A DNA stretch of 64,000 bases from Hyphomicrobiales bacterium (GCA_900473415.1 UCLR01000020.1:21469-85468); one strand, 5' to 3'. Positions 16,646 to 25,142 are shown, counted from the first letter of the stretch. Notes: generated by a model not told the origin, from the letters alone. Translations and numbers: made by a program.

Positions 16646-17464
16646 TTGAAGCCGTTCCGATTTCGCATTGCAGAGGCGGCCCGGGCAGCAGCCGTTTCGA
16701 CATCGACGCTCCGCCTCTGGGAGGCGCAGGGACTGGTCGAGCCGCACAGGACCGATTCCGGACAACGGCTGTACTCCGAAGAGCAACTCGAAAGGCTGCG
16801 TGAGATTGCACGGCTGCGGCGGGACAAGGGCTACAATCCCCTGGCGATTGCGGAACACCTGCCGCCGGATGCCGGAAACAACTCGCCCACCGCAGCGGTT
16901 GAACGCCTGCCCGATCGTACCTTGCCCGTCGGCGCGCAGATCCGCCGTCTAAGGCATGCCGCGGAGAGGACCCTTGAGGACGTCGCCAAGGCGACCGGCA
17001 TCCCGATCTCCGTGCTGTCGACGTTCGAGCGGACCTCGACGGGCTTGTCTCTGCCTTCCCTGCACGTTCTGGCCCGCTGCTTCGGCACGACAATCGCGTC
17101 GCTGAGCGGTCAGGAGGACTATGACGAGAGCGAATCCCTTGTCCGGAAGGGTGAATGGGCGCTCTGGCCGCCGACATCGCCCGGCGTCGTCGTCCAGGCC
17201 CTGGCGCGTGGCAAGACGGCGATGGAGTGCCATCGTTTCGAGCTGGCGCCGGGAGCCTCGAGCGAAGGCACCTACCAGCACGAGGGCGAGGAGTTCATCC
17301 ACGTCGTTTCGGGCACGATCGAACTGACGTTGGACGCCGATCGCTTCTTCCTCCTCTCAGAGGGTGACAGCTTCTATTTCAGCAGCCAGCGGTCTCACAG
17401 TTGGCGCAACGCCTCCGACGGTGAAACCGTCGTCATCTGGATCAACACGCCGCCGAGTTTCTGA
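16646..17464 (+). CDS. Transcription regulator with MerR HTH, XRE HTH and cupin domains
   Basis: Protein of 272 residues starting at TTG 16646, with AAGGGAG upstream. Three modules are visible: a MerR-type winged helix (about 5-70, STLRLWEAQGLVEPHR and RLYSEEQLERL); a second, XRE/Cro-type helix-turn-helix (about 95-153, IRRLRHAAERTLEDVA, ISVLSTFER); and a C-terminal cupin (about 190-268, HEGEEFIHVVSGTIEL and SHSWRN). XRE-cupin regulators such as PuuR sense small amines or acids in the cupin; addition of a MerR head is less common. It is transcribed divergently from gabT-gabD, which makes it the probable regulator of that pair in response to GABA or a related metabolite (inference from position). 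Confidence 0.88.
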   Translation: MKPFRFRIAEAARAAAVSTSTLRLWEAQGLVEPHRTDSGQRLYSEEQLERLREIARLRRDKGYNPLAIAEHLPPDAGNNSPTAAVERLPDRTLPVGAQIRRLRHAAERTLEDVAKATGIPISVLSTFERTSTGLSLPSLHVLARCFGTTIASLSGQEDYDESESLVRKGEWALWPPTSPGVVVQALARGKTAMECHRFELAPGASSEGTYQHEGEEFIHVVSGTIELTLDADRFFLLSEGDSFYFSSQRSHSWRNASDGETVVIWINTPPSF

Positions 17465-17829
17465 CGACCCGCATGGCGGTAGGCGCCGTTCCGAGGCAGA
17501 CGCCCAACTTGGGCAACGAAGGTGTCATGCGGACGACGGTGGAGACGTTCGCGAGCTTGGCCTGGAATCGACTGCGGGCGCTATCGTCGCGCGCTATGCG
17601 GAATTCCTGGTCGCATTGGTCGTCGGCGAGCGTAAGCGCGAAAGCTTCCAGTGGGCATACCGTCGGTGACCCATAAGTCCCTGATGGTGACTATCGAGGA
17701 TCACCAACGTCTTACGGTGCGGCACTGTTCGCCGCTGGCCAGGCTCGCTAAACGCTCAGCTTCGCCCGGCTTCGCTCCGCAATTCTCGCAAACAGATGCG
17801 CGCTGGCGGCCCTCCGCTGGTTCTGGGGC
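17465..17829. other. Gene-free stretch
   Basis: 365 bases between convergent genes (regulator + and permease -). Short open frames occur, but none has family signal, a ribosome-binding site or distinctive codon use. No strong hairpin with a T-run was seen at either side. Confidence 0.4.
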
Positions 17830-18630
17830 TCAGCGCGAGCGTTCGAGCTCACTGAAGAACTGCAGCCCCACGAGACGGTCCAGCAGAAACACGACGCCGA
17901 CGGTCAGCATCACGAGAAAGCTCGACACGGCGGCGATGACGGGGCTCGCGCTCTCCTGGATCGTCGTGAAGATCTGGGTCGGCAGTGTTCCCGCCTTCGG
18001 GCCGATCAGGAACACGGTCACCGTGACCTCGTCGAACGAGATAATGAAAGTGAAGATCAACGACGTGACAATCGCCGGCTTGAGGATCGGCAGCGTCACG
18101 TGACGGACCACGAATGACGGCGAGGCGCCGAGGCTCATCGCAGCCTCCTCCATGCTCGGATCGAAGCCGCGCAGGGCATTGATCAGCGGCCGGTAGGCAA
18201 ACGGGAGACAAAGAATGGCGTGGGCGAGAAAGATGCCCTGAAGTGTCCCGACCCAGCCTGGGATTGCGAGTGCGCCGAGCAATGCGACGCCGATTGCCGC
18301 GTGGGGAAACAACAGCGGCGCCATCACCACGAAGCCAAATGCGCCGCGCCCCAGAAACCGGCGACGCGAAATCGCCACGGCTGCGAGCCCGCTGACCGCC
18401 GTCGTGATCACGGCCACGCAGAGCGCGAGCACGAAACTGACGGCAAGCGGCTTCAACCACGCTTCGCTGCTCAGAAATTCCGCGTACCAGCGCAGCGAGA
18501 GTTCCTGCGGCGGGAACCGAAGATAGCCACTGGCGGAAAACGAGGAGAAGATGACGACAACGATCGGAGCGGCGAGGAAGATCAGGCAGGCCGCCACCCA
18601 GACCCTGATTAACAGTCCACCCATTTTCAT
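17830..18630 (-). CDS. ABC transporter permease, PotC-like (polyamine/GABA-type)
   Basis: Inner-membrane permease of 266 residues; ATG 18630 overlaps the preceding permease stop by four bases, which fixes the start better than the long upstream frame. It has about six hydrophobic helices and the conserved cytoplasmic coupling segment EEAAMSLGASPSFVVRHVTL (the EAA loop with G in place), where it contacts the ATPase. Length and pattern match the PotC/second permease of spermidine/putrescine-type importers. It is the last gene of a four-gene operon (ATPase, binding protein, permease 1, permease 2). Exact solute cannot be read from the permease. Confidence 0.88.
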   Translation of the reverse strand: MKMGGLLIRVWVAACLIFLAAPIVVVIFSSFSASGYLRFPPQELSLRWYAEFLSSEAWLKPLAVSFVLALCVAVITTAVSGLAAVAISRRRFLGRGAFGFVVMAPLLFPHAAIGVALLGALAIPGWVGTLQGIFLAHAILCLPFAYRPLINALRGFDPSMEEAAMSLGASPSFVVRHVTLPILKPAIVTSLIFTFIISFDEVTVTVFLIGPKAGTLPTQIFTTIQESASPVIAAVSSFLVMLTVGVVFLLDRLVGLQFFSELERSR

Positions 18631-19466
18631 TGCTGTGCATCCGCCTGACGAAGGTGCCGCCCGAGATGCCGTTCGAGACGCCCGAGCGGCCACAAGACGA
18701 CCATCACCAGCAGCAGCAGAAACAACGCCATCGCCGATGCCTTGGGGAAATTGAAGGACTGAAACACGTCCTGATAGATCTGCGTCGCGACCATGGTCGT
18801 GCGCGGGCCGCCCAGAAGATGCGGGGTGACCACCGCGCCGCTCGACAGGAGGAAGACGATCGCGCAGCCGGCAATCAGACCGGGGGCGGTCAAGGGCAGG
18901 ATGACCCGCCAGAAAGTCTCCAGCGGACCGGCGCCGAGACTCATCGACGCCTCCTCGAAGACCTCGTCCACCATCAGAAAGGTGGAGAGGATCGAGATCA
19001 CCATGAACGGCGAGAAGACGTGGACCAAGCCGATGACGACCCCGATCTCGTTGAAAAGCATGCGGATCGGGCTCGAGGTGAGTCCAGTCGACATCAGCAA
19101 TGTGTTCAACGTTCCCCTGTTGCCCAGGATCACGATCCAGCCATACGTCCGGACGACGATGCTGACCATCCACGGCAGCATGACCAGGATGAGCAGCAAG
19201 TTCCGGGCGCGCTGCGCTCGCGCGATGACATATGCGACCGGATAGCCAATCAGAATGCAGAAGCCGGTGGTCAGCGCTGCGATCCTGATGGTGCGGACGA
19301 AAAGGTCCACATAGTCTGGCCGGGCGAGGATATCGGCGAAGTTCCCGAAGAGTCCTCCGTCCGACCGGAAGGAGTACAGCACCACCTGCACAAGCCCCAC
19401 GCCGAAGACGGCCATGATCAGCGCGGCGGGCGCGAGGTAGAGCCAATGGCGGCGAGGCTTGAGCAT
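18627..19466 (-). CDS. ABC transporter permease, PotB-like
   Basis: Inner-membrane permease of 279 residues. The start at ATG 19466 (MLKPRRHWLYLAPAALIM) gives a short basic N-terminus before the first helix; the open frame extends further upstream only into the binding-protein gene. About six helices and the EAA-loop EEASMSLGAGPLETFWRVIL are present. The family partners are the PotC-like protein encoded next (4-base overlap) and the PotA-like ATPase. The gap to the binding-protein stop is 29 bases. Together they should form the heterodimeric membrane channel of a polyamine- or GABA-type importer. Confidence 0.88.
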   Translation of the reverse strand: MLKPRRHWLYLAPAALIMAVFGVGLVQVVLYSFRSDGGLFGNFADILARPDYVDLFVRTIRIAALTTGFCILIGYPVAYVIARAQRARNLLLILVMLPWMVSIVVRTYGWIVILGNRGTLNTLLMSTGLTSSPIRMLFNEIGVVIGLVHVFSPFMVISILSTFLMVDEVFEEASMSLGAGPLETFWRVILPLTAPGLIAGCAIVFLLSSGAVVTPHLLGGPRTTMVATQIYQDVFQSFNFPKASAMALFLLLLVMVVLWPLGRLERHLGRHLRQADAQQ

Positions 19467-19495
19467 TTGTGTATCCCGAAAGCGCCCTGATCGGC

Positions 19496-20554
19496 CTACT
19501 TGTTGCCGGCGATGATCTTCTCGACCAGATCGGTCCGCTCCCGATGCGTCCGAGCCGTGAGGAACCAATCCAGTTCAATCATCTTTCGCCGGGCTTCCGC
19601 CACGGGCATGCCAAGCTGAGCCTCGAACTCCGCGGACACTTTTGCCTTGTCGTTGACGGGAAAGAAGCCGGCGGTGCTGGATGCGCGCTCCTGCGGCTTG
19701 GCCGAGGCGACGAAGTTGAGCCAGCGCTTGGCGACGTCGCGGTCAAAGCTTCCCTTCGGCACGACCACGATATAGGGCAGCTTGAGCGCCCCCTCGTCCG
19801 GGATCAGGATGCTGACGTTCTTGATGCCGCTGTGCCGCATGCCCCAGATCTGCGAGTAGTAGAAGGGAGCGGCCTCGACTTCGCCACGCGTCAGCAACTG
19901 CGTGAGCTGCGCCAGCGAGCCGTAGAGCACCGAAGCGTTCTTTACATAGCTCTTGAAGAGTGGCAGCGCCGGCTCAAGATCCTTCTCGGTTCCTCCGGCC
20001 GTATAGGCCAGTATCGGAAGCTGGTAGGCCGCGAGCCAGATTGGCTGGGAGATGGCGATGCGGTCCTTCCAGCTCGGATTGGCCAGGCTCTTCCAGGAGC
20101 GCACGTCCGCCGGCTTAACCACTTCGGCGTTATAGGCGATGCCGAAGAGGGTATAATAGACCGGGGCGCCGAGAAGCTTGCCATCCGGCGCCTTAAGGCG
20201 GTCATTCTCCGGAACATTGGCGAGCTCGGGCAGGTCGGCGGCCTCGAATCCTTCGATGAGACCATCCTGATAGAGCTTCACCGCGTCGAAATAAGTGACG
20301 AGCGCGGCGTTGTACTGGGGCTTGGAGGCCAGGGTCCGGACCGACGATTCGGGGTTCGGAACCTCGGTCAGCTCGACCGGGATTCCGGTCTCCTCCTGGA
20401 ACGGCTTTGTAAAGGCCTGTCGCCAGGTCTCGCCTGTAGCCCCTCCCCAGGTCGCGATGGCGACCTTCTGCGCGTTCGCCGATGCGCTCCCCATGACGGC
20501 GGACACCGCCACGGCAATGGCCAGGCTGAGAGCCCGAGCAGGCTTGAAAGACAT
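19496..20554 (-). CDS. ABC transporter periplasmic binding protein, PotD-like family
   Basis: Extracellular solute-binding protein of 352 residues. ATG 20554 has GAGGGTG six bases upstream; ATG 20569, which overlaps the ATPase stop, is an alternative. Residues 1-29 form a signal peptide ending SANAQ. The mature part begins KVAIATWGGATGETWRQAF, typical of the iron/polyamine group 1/PotD-like binding proteins, with later YFDAVKLYQDGLIEGF and VYYTLFGIAYN. The protein should capture the solute in the periplasm and hand it to the two permeases encoded downstream. The acidic residues needed for polyamine binding cannot be confirmed by eye, so the substrate could be polyamine, GABA or another amine. 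Confidence 0.87.
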   Translation of the reverse strand: MSFKPARALSLAIAVAVSAVMGSASANAQKVAIATWGGATGETWRQAFTKPFQEETGIPVELTEVPNPESSVRTLASKPQYNAALVTYFDAVKLYQDGLIEGFEAADLPELANVPENDRLKAPDGKLLGAPVYYTLFGIAYNAEVVKPADVRSWKSLANPSWKDRIAISQPIWLAAYQLPILAYTAGGTEKDLEPALPLFKSYVKNASVLYGSLAQLTQLLTRGEVEAAPFYYSQIWGMRHSGIKNVSILIPDEGALKLPYIVVVPKGSFDRDVAKRWLNFVASAKPQERASSTAGFFPVNDKAKVSAEFEAQLGMPVAEARRKMIELDWFLTARTHRERTDLVEKIIAGNK

Positions 20555-20565
20555 GGTGATCACCC

Positions 20566-21669
20566 TCATTGAAGATCGGATTGCCGAGTCAGCACATTCA
20601 TGCGGCTGATCGGGATGGTCAGGGTCACGGCTTCGCCGACCTCTATTGCGCCCGCGCCGCTGGCGGCGAGCGCGTCGACGTGGACCTGGGCGCTTGCAAC
20701 CTCGACCACGTACCGAACGTTCGAGCCGAGAAATGTACGCTCGCGAATGCGGCCGGCCAGCGCCTCACCGGAAGGACGTCCCAGCTGCAGGGAGATGTCT
20801 TCGGGCCGGATCGCAACGCTCAAGGGGCCTGCCTGCGTAACGGCCGGCGTCGGGAAAGCATGATCGAGCGCCGGCACGCGGACGCGGTGCGCTCCGGCGA
20901 CGGTTTCGACCTCGGCGTCGAAAATATTGTTCTCACCGACGAAGGCGGCGACGAAAGCCGTGGCGGGCTGGCGATAGATGACGTCGGGAGCGGCGATCTG
21001 CTCGATCCTGCCCTGGCGCATCACGGCGATCCGGTCGGACATCGTGATCGCCTCTTCCTGATCGTGCGTCACGAAGATGAAGGTTGTGCCGAGCCTGCGC
21101 TGAAGATGCTTGAGTTCCGTCTGCATCTGCCGCCGCAGCTTCAGATCCAGGGCGCTGAGCGGCTCGTCGAGCAGCAGGATCGGGGGCTTGGTCACAATCG
21201 CCCTCGCCAGGGCGATGCGCTGGCGCTGCCCGCCCGAGAGCTGGTGCACGGCGCGCTCCGCCACATGCGGCAAGCCGACCAGTTCAAGTGCGTCCGCGAC
21301 CTCGCGTCGGATCGTGGCCATGTCCTGTCGACGCACCTTGAGGCCGAACGCAACGTTCTCGGACACGCTCAGATGGGGGAACAGGGCGAGACTCTGGAAG
21401 ACCATTCCCAGGCCGCGCCTGTAGGGCGGGGTGTGGGTTAGATCGCGCCCTTCGATGGATATCGTTCCCTCCGAGGCGGTCTCGAAACCGGCGATCATCC
21501 GCAACAGGGTCGTTTTTCCGCATCCGGACGGGCCGAGCAGCGTCAGGAACTCACCGCGCTGCACCTCCAGATCAAGGGGCTGCACGGCAAGGGCGTTGCC
21601 GAACCTCTTGGAGACACCCGTAGCCTTCAGGACGGTTCCCTGAACGCCCGATCCCAAATCGTGACTCAA
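20566..21669 (-). CDS. ABC transporter ATPase, PotA-like
   Basis: ATPase of 367 residues that powers the importer encoded by the next three genes. Seen: Walker A GPSGCGKTT (46-54), Q-loop FQSLALFPHL, signature LSGGQRQR (144-151), Walker B ILLLDEP (164-170), switch His in VTHDQEEA, and a C-terminal TOBE-type region (about 285-360). This layout is typical of the PotA/MalK-type ATPases with regulatory tails. It is the first gene of the operon, and a perfect 14-base palindrome lies 21-34 bases upstream of its start. Its stop overlaps the upstream start option of the binding-protein gene. Confidence 0.92.
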   Translation of the reverse strand: MSHDLGSGVQGTVLKATGVSKRFGNALAVQPLDLEVQRGEFLTLLGPSGCGKTTLLRMIAGFETASEGTISIEGRDLTHTPPYRRGLGMVFQSLALFPHLSVSENVAFGLKVRRQDMATIRREVADALELVGLPHVAERAVHQLSGGQRQRIALARAIVTKPPILLLDEPLSALDLKLRRQMQTELKHLQRRLGTTFIFVTHDQEEAITMSDRIAVMRQGRIEQIAAPDVIYRQPATAFVAAFVGENNIFDAEVETVAGAHRVRVPALDHAFPTPAVTQAGPLSVAIRPEDISLQLGRPSGEALAGRIRERTFLGSNVRYVVEVASAQVHVDALAASGAGAIEVGEAVTLTIPISRMNVLTRQSDLQ

Positions 21670-21689
21670 AACGCGCCCTCACTCGCCAT

Positions 21690-21703
21690 TTCACGTACGT
21701 GAA
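21690..21703. promoter_or_regulatory. Perfect palindrome, probable operator of the pot-like operon
   Basis: TTCACGTACGTGAA is a perfect 14-base palindrome just upstream of the PotA-like gene. A further TTTCAC half-site follows at 21717-21722. The same half-site occurs (as GTGAAA) at 22669-22674 and 22697-22702, upstream of the XRE-cupin gene. The natural candidate protein is that XRE-cupin regulator, encoded 85 bases away. Confidence 0.6.
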
Positions 21704-21787
21704 TTTCTTAGGCAAGTTTCACATAAATGCAATACGGGCGTCATGCTGATTTTGAGGGCCGGCCCGGCGGCCGGGGACTGGCACGGT

Positions 21788-22414
21788 TCAGTCCGCTTTT
21801 GGCCGATGCGCATTCACCCAGACGACGCGCGCGGGCCGGCTCCCGGTATTGCGGAAGCTGTGCGGGCGGGTGCTGTCGAACCGGAAGCTGTCGCCCAGTG
21901 CCAGATGATGCTCGACGCCCTCGACCTCGATCACGATCTGTCCCTCGAGTACGAGGCCGCCTTCTTCTCCTTCATGGGAGTAAACCTGGGAGCCCGTGGT
22001 TCCGCCTGGCTCCAGTGCGATCAGGAAAATCTCCAGGCCCGACGAGCCCCGGGTCGGTGTCAGCAATTCCTTCGAAATGCCTGTGCGCCAGAACCCGAGC
22101 TTCTTCCGCTCGTCCGCCTTCACCACGATCCGGTCGGCCGAGTGCGGCGTCGAGGTCAAGGACTCGTCGAACAGGTTTCCGAGGCCCACATTGAGGGCGT
22201 CCGCGATGCTCGCCAACACCCTCAGCGATGGCGATGACATCCCCCGCTCGATCTGACTGAGTTGCCCGATAGAAATCCCCGAAGCCTCCGCAACCTGCTT
22301 GAGGGACATCTTCTGGACGTGCCGCCGGTGGCGAATGCGATCGCCCAGCAACTCGTCGATCTGCGCCGGGGCTTGAGGCTGCCCGGCATGCACGTCTGAA
22401 CGCTCCTCTTCCAA
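21788..22414 (-). CDS. XRE-family regulator with C-terminal cupin domain (PuuR-like)
   Basis: Regulator of 208 residues. A Cro/XRE helix-turn-helix occupies about 22-80 (IRHRRHVQKMSLKQVAEASG, then ISIGQLSQIERG and SPSLRVLASIADAL). A cupin occupies about 125-203 (VYSHEGEEGGLVLEGQIVIE and RPHSFRNTG). This architecture matches PuuR-type repressors that sense putrescine or other small ligands. It is encoded directly upstream of, and in the same direction as, the polyamine-type ABC operon, with 118 bases between that include a perfect palindrome. Control of the transporter operon, and perhaps of itself, is the likely role. Confidence 0.88.
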   Translation of the reverse strand: MEEERSDVHAGQPQAPAQIDELLGDRIRHRRHVQKMSLKQVAEASGISIGQLSQIERGMSSPSLRVLASIADALNVGLGNLFDESLTSTPHSADRIVVKADERKKLGFWRTGISKELLTPTRGSSGLEIFLIALEPGGTTGSQVYSHEGEEGGLVLEGQIVIEVEGVEHHLALGDSFRFDSTRPHSFRNTGSRPARVVWVNAHRPKAD

Positions 22415-22886
22415 TCTCGACCTCCCGAACTTGGTTTCGAATCCGCTTGCGCGGGTTCGGTCGCGTGCCTATGAAATTTACTTTCGATGTTCATGCAAAT
22501 GAAAAATGACGCAAGAGTCCGCGTCGCGACAAACGAAGGTCGCTCAGCAAGCCGGATCGCACGGATTTGGTGTCGCGAAGCCCCGGAGCGAGCCGGTGCC
22601 GAAATTGTTGGGTACCGCCGCGCCGCGGGTCCGAGCAGAAACAGGCAGCGCAAGCATATTGCAATCTCGTGAAATACTGGACATAAATTCATACAGGTGA
22701 AATTCCATACCGCGATCGGCCTTGAGATGAGACGCATAGTTGGGACGGCTGACCGTGCTGCCTGCACTGGATCGGGGCGGCGTGCCACCCAAGCCGGTCG
22801 ATCAAGGCCCTCCATCAGCAATTGAACAATGGCGATCATGAGCGCGATGCGGTCGCGATCGCTGAAATAGGACTAAAGGTCTGGTT
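22415..22886. promoter_or_regulatory. Divergent intergenic region with TTTCAC-type half-sites
   Basis: 472 bases between the divergent XRE-cupin regulator and the small cupin gene; no gene is supported. The part near 22660-22710 is relatively AT-rich and has two GTGAAAT half-sites (22669 and 22697) plus ACATAAAT, all also found near 21690-21728 in front of the pot-like operon. This shared vocabulary suggests the same regulator binds both regions. Confidence 0.45.
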
Positions 22887-23243
22887 ATGCCGATCGTAAC
22901 GAAGTTGACGACCATCGACGGTTGCAAGCAGGAGGCCCTCACCGGGCGAGGCCCCGTCCCCCACCCGATCGGTGACCTCGTCTCTCAGATCGGATCGCAT
23001 CCGCTGCTCGATGATCCCTCAGTGCGGGCGCGCATCGGCATCTGGGAGTCGACGCCCGGGCAATGGCGCCGACAGCAGAGTGCCGCCGAGCTCTGTGTCA
23101 TCGTCAGCGGCCAGTGCAGCTTTGCGCCGGACGATGAAGCCGCGATCGAGCTGAGCGCCGGCGACGTCGCCTACTTCCCCCAGGACACCCAGGGCTTGTG
23201 GGTCATCAGCGAGACGGTTCGAAAGCTCTATGTGCTGCTGTGA
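22887..23243 (+). CDS. Small cupin-domain protein
   Basis: Protein of 118 residues with an AAAGG sequence upstream of ATG 22887. The core (about 45-115) has the cupin pattern: RARIGIWESTPGQWRR, ELCVIVSGQCSF, LSAGDVAYFPQDTQGLW. It resembles the ethanolamine-utilisation/ureidoglycine-type cupins, which bind small acids and often lack the full metal-ligand set; few His residues are visible here, so metal binding is doubtful. It is first of three plus-strand genes with a tautomerase and a hydrolase. A role in handling or sensing a small catabolic intermediate is plausible but not proven. Confidence 0.78.
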   Translation: MPIVTKLTTIDGCKQEALTGRGPVPHPIGDLVSQIGSHPLLDDPSVRARIGIWESTPGQWRRQQSAAELCVIVSGQCSFAPDDEAAIELSAGDVAYFPQDTQGLWVISETVRKLYVLL

Positions 23244-23328
23244 GCCGGCTCAGGATAGCCGCAGGCTTTAGCGCGGTCGGGGCAGGGCGCCTCGGCGACG
23301 ATTTCAAGTTCACAAGAGGAGACTGACA

Positions 23329-23544
23329 ATGCCGATCATTCGCGTCGAACTGTTGGAAGGGCGAACCAAGGAGCAGAAGCAAGCCTTCGCGAAGGCTGTG
23401 ACGGACAGCTTCGTCGCAACCTGTGGCGGCACTCCCCAAAGCGTGCAGGTCGTATTCCAGCACGTCGCGCCAGAGGACTGGGCCGCTTCCGGCCAGCTCC
23501 TGTCCGAAAAAACGGCCGCGCCGGCGGCCAAACAGCCCGCGTAA
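23329..23544 (+). CDS. 4-oxalocrotonate tautomerase-family enzyme
   Basis: Small protein of 71 residues. It starts Met-Pro-Ile-Ile-Arg-Val-Glu, so after removal of Met the catalytic Pro is N-terminal as in the tautomerase superfamily. GRTKEQKQAFAKAVTDSF follows and the conserved EDWA lies at about 48-51. The family usually has 60-75 residues and forms hexamers that shift enol/keto double bonds during aromatic ring degradation. The last 15 residues (Ala/Pro/Lys-rich) are a non-conserved tail. It lies 12 bases before an enol-lactonase-like hydrolase, supporting a role in aromatic or dicarboxylic acid catabolism. Confidence 0.85.
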   Translation: MPIIRVELLEGRTKEQKQAFAKAVTDSFVATCGGTPQSVQVVFQHVAPEDWAASGQLLSEKTAAPAAKQPA

Positions 23545-23556
23545 GGAGTTCGCGTC

Positions 23557-24333
23557 ATGACGAAAGCCGTAGAGAGTTCCTACGTCGTCGAGGGCAGCGG
23601 ACCGCCGCTCTTCATGATCCATGGGATCGGGGCCCGCAAGACGAGCTGGGCTGCGTTGACCCAGCATCTGAAGAACGATTTCACCTGCATCGCCTATGAT
23701 CTGCGCGGCCATGGCGATACGCCCAAGGGCGAAGGGCGCTTCGGCCTGGACGAACTCGTCGCTGATCTCGAGGCGTTGCGGGCGAAGCTCGGCATCGAGA
23801 AAGCCCACTTCATTGGCCATTCGCTCGGCGGCATGATCGGGCCCGCCTACGCTCGCGCCTACCCGAACCGGGTCAAGGCGCTCGGCCTGCTGTCGACGGC
23901 AGCGTTCCGTACGCCGGACGACAGCGCCAAGGTCAAGGCCGTGGTGGCTGCCATGGAAGAGAAGGGCATTCCCCCGGTTCTGGGCACGCTGGCGGATCGT
24001 TGGTTTACTGACAAGTTCCAGGCCGAGCATGCGGACCGGATCGAAGCCCGCAAGGCTCAGGTGATCGCGACCGATCCTGACGTGTTCCTGAACGTCTTCC
24101 ATATCTATGCCGAGACCGAGATGTCGCCGTGGCTGCACGAGGTCACTGCGCCATCCCTGGTGCTGACAGGAGAGCTCGATGGCGGCTGCAACCCGCGGCT
24201 CAACAAGCTGATCGCCGATGCGCTGCCAAACTCTGAACTCGTCATCCTGGAGGGGCTGAAACACGCAATCCTGATCGAGGCGACGGAGCGCGTTGCTCCG
24301 CCGATCGTGCGCTTCTTGAAGGGCACGGCGTAA
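23557..24333 (+). CDS. Alpha/beta hydrolase, 3-oxoadipate enol-lactonase-like
   Basis: Hydrolase of 258 residues. The fold marks are IHGIGARKTSW (21-31, oxyanion side), AYDLRGHGDT (46-55), nucleophile elbow GHSLGG (87-92, Ser89), GELDGG (Asp208) and LKHAILIE (His236). The set is complete. Overall pattern and length are closest to PcaD/enol-lactonase-like enzymes and other C-C or ester hydrolases of ring-cleavage pathways; the exact substrate cannot be told apart by eye. It sits directly after the tautomerase gene (gap 12 bases), and a strong hairpin lies about 120 bases downstream. Confidence 0.85.
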   Translation: MTKAVESSYVVEGSGPPLFMIHGIGARKTSWAALTQHLKNDFTCIAYDLRGHGDTPKGEGRFGLDELVADLEALRAKLGIEKAHFIGHSLGGMIGPAYARAYPNRVKALGLLSTAAFRTPDDSAKVKAVVAAMEEKGIPPVLGTLADRWFTDKFQAEHADRIEARKAQVIATDPDVFLNVFHIYAETEMSPWLHEVTAPSLVLTGELDGGCNPRLNKLIADALPNSELVILEGLKHAILIEATERVAPPIVRFLKGTA

Positions 24334-24453
24334 CGGCCGCGTGTCGCGGGCGGGGAGGACGGCGCTGCCGGCAGTCATGAGCGGCGCGGCAAAATCGCTT
24401 CGCTGCCGCTCGCCGGCCTCGGTCTCGAATCGGCGCTCCAATCGTCAATCAGC

Positions 24454-24484
24454 GCAATGGCCCGGGGCCTCTCCGGGCCATTGC
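24454..24484. terminator. Strong hairpin, probable terminator of the hydrolase operon
   Basis: GCAATGGCCCGG, a seven-base loop GGCCTCT and CCGGGCCATTGC form a perfect 12-base stem, 121 bases after the hydrolase stop. Only a short TTCC follows, so U-tract-dependent termination is weak, but the stem is the strongest in the region. It also abuts the flavodoxin fragment on the other strand. Confidence 0.5.
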
Positions 24485-24619
24485 TTCCAAAGGCCCGGGG
24501 TCCGGATAGCTTTTGGGCGCGGCTCAAGTGGCGAGGATACCGCCCGAATGTGCTTGAGCCCCACTTGGTCGCAAAGGACACATGTTCGTGCTGGCCCCCC
24601 ATTCGGGGGGCTGGCGCGC

Positions 24620-24797
24620 CCAATGGCGGCTCGAAGCCTCGGTCGCGCCCGTTCTGCGCCTGCCTGAGGGCATCCTCGTGGTCTTCCGGATACGGCTGGG
24701 CGGGCGCAATCTCGAAAATATCCGCTGCATGCGCGCGACGTATCTGGCCTGCGATGACACGCGTATTCTCCGTGCGGCTAAAATACGACACGAGCAT
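24620..24797 (-). pseudogene. Flavodoxin N-terminal fragment
   Basis: The minus-strand frame from ATG 24797 begins MLVSYFSRTENTRVIAGQI, the FMN phosphate-binding loop of flavodoxins (usually SRTGNT), and continues with AADIFEIAPAQPYPED and RDRGFEPPL. Similarity then stops at about 24620; the rest of the frame (to 24375) is Pro/Arg-rich without family signal. A normal flavodoxin has about 150-180 residues, so roughly two thirds are missing. The phosphate-loop Gly is replaced by Glu. A GC hairpin (24594-24611) lies at the break point. Confidence 0.6.
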
Positions 24798-24843
24798 TTT
24801 CGAAATCGGTGCCTACGCGGTGGCCTAGCGGGACCAACAGCCA

Positions 24844-25026
24844 CTACTGCGCGACTGCCACCTGATCGACTGCCCTGGCATTGGTATAGGCATATTTCCG
24901 GCCGGCGATCTGCTGGGGCGACCAGCCGTGCTGAATCCGTTCAATGACTGACTGGCGCACAGGGGCAAAGCGCGCGAGCTTCCTGAGCCTGATGCGCCGC
25001 TCGCGGGCCAGGTCATGCGTGGTCAA
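24844..25026 (-). mobile_element. IS30-family transposase remnant
   Basis: A 60-residue minus-strand frame contains RERRIRLRKLARFAPVRQSV and ERIQHGWSPQQIAGR, the DNA-binding segment typical of IS30-family transposases (WSPxQIAGR). It then jumps to KYAYTNARAVDQ, which resembles a later part of the same region, suggesting an internal deletion. The catalytic DDE core and the ends of the element are absent. It lies 47 bases from the flavodoxin fragment, so this zone is probably an old insertion site. Confidence 0.55.
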
Positions 25027-25142
25027 GCCCGTGCCGGGTTATCGGGGCCGCCACTCATCGATCTTCAGAGTCAACGGGCCTAGCTCTGTAAGCAGGTCTT
25101 TGTTGCGACTGTTGGGGCCCCCCGCCCAAGGTCGCCATTTGG

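Noticed and set aside
17364..17669. Possible small gene after the MerR-XRE-cupin regulator
   Set aside because: The frame overlaps the regulator end, has no ribosome-binding site and no similarity that I can recognise.
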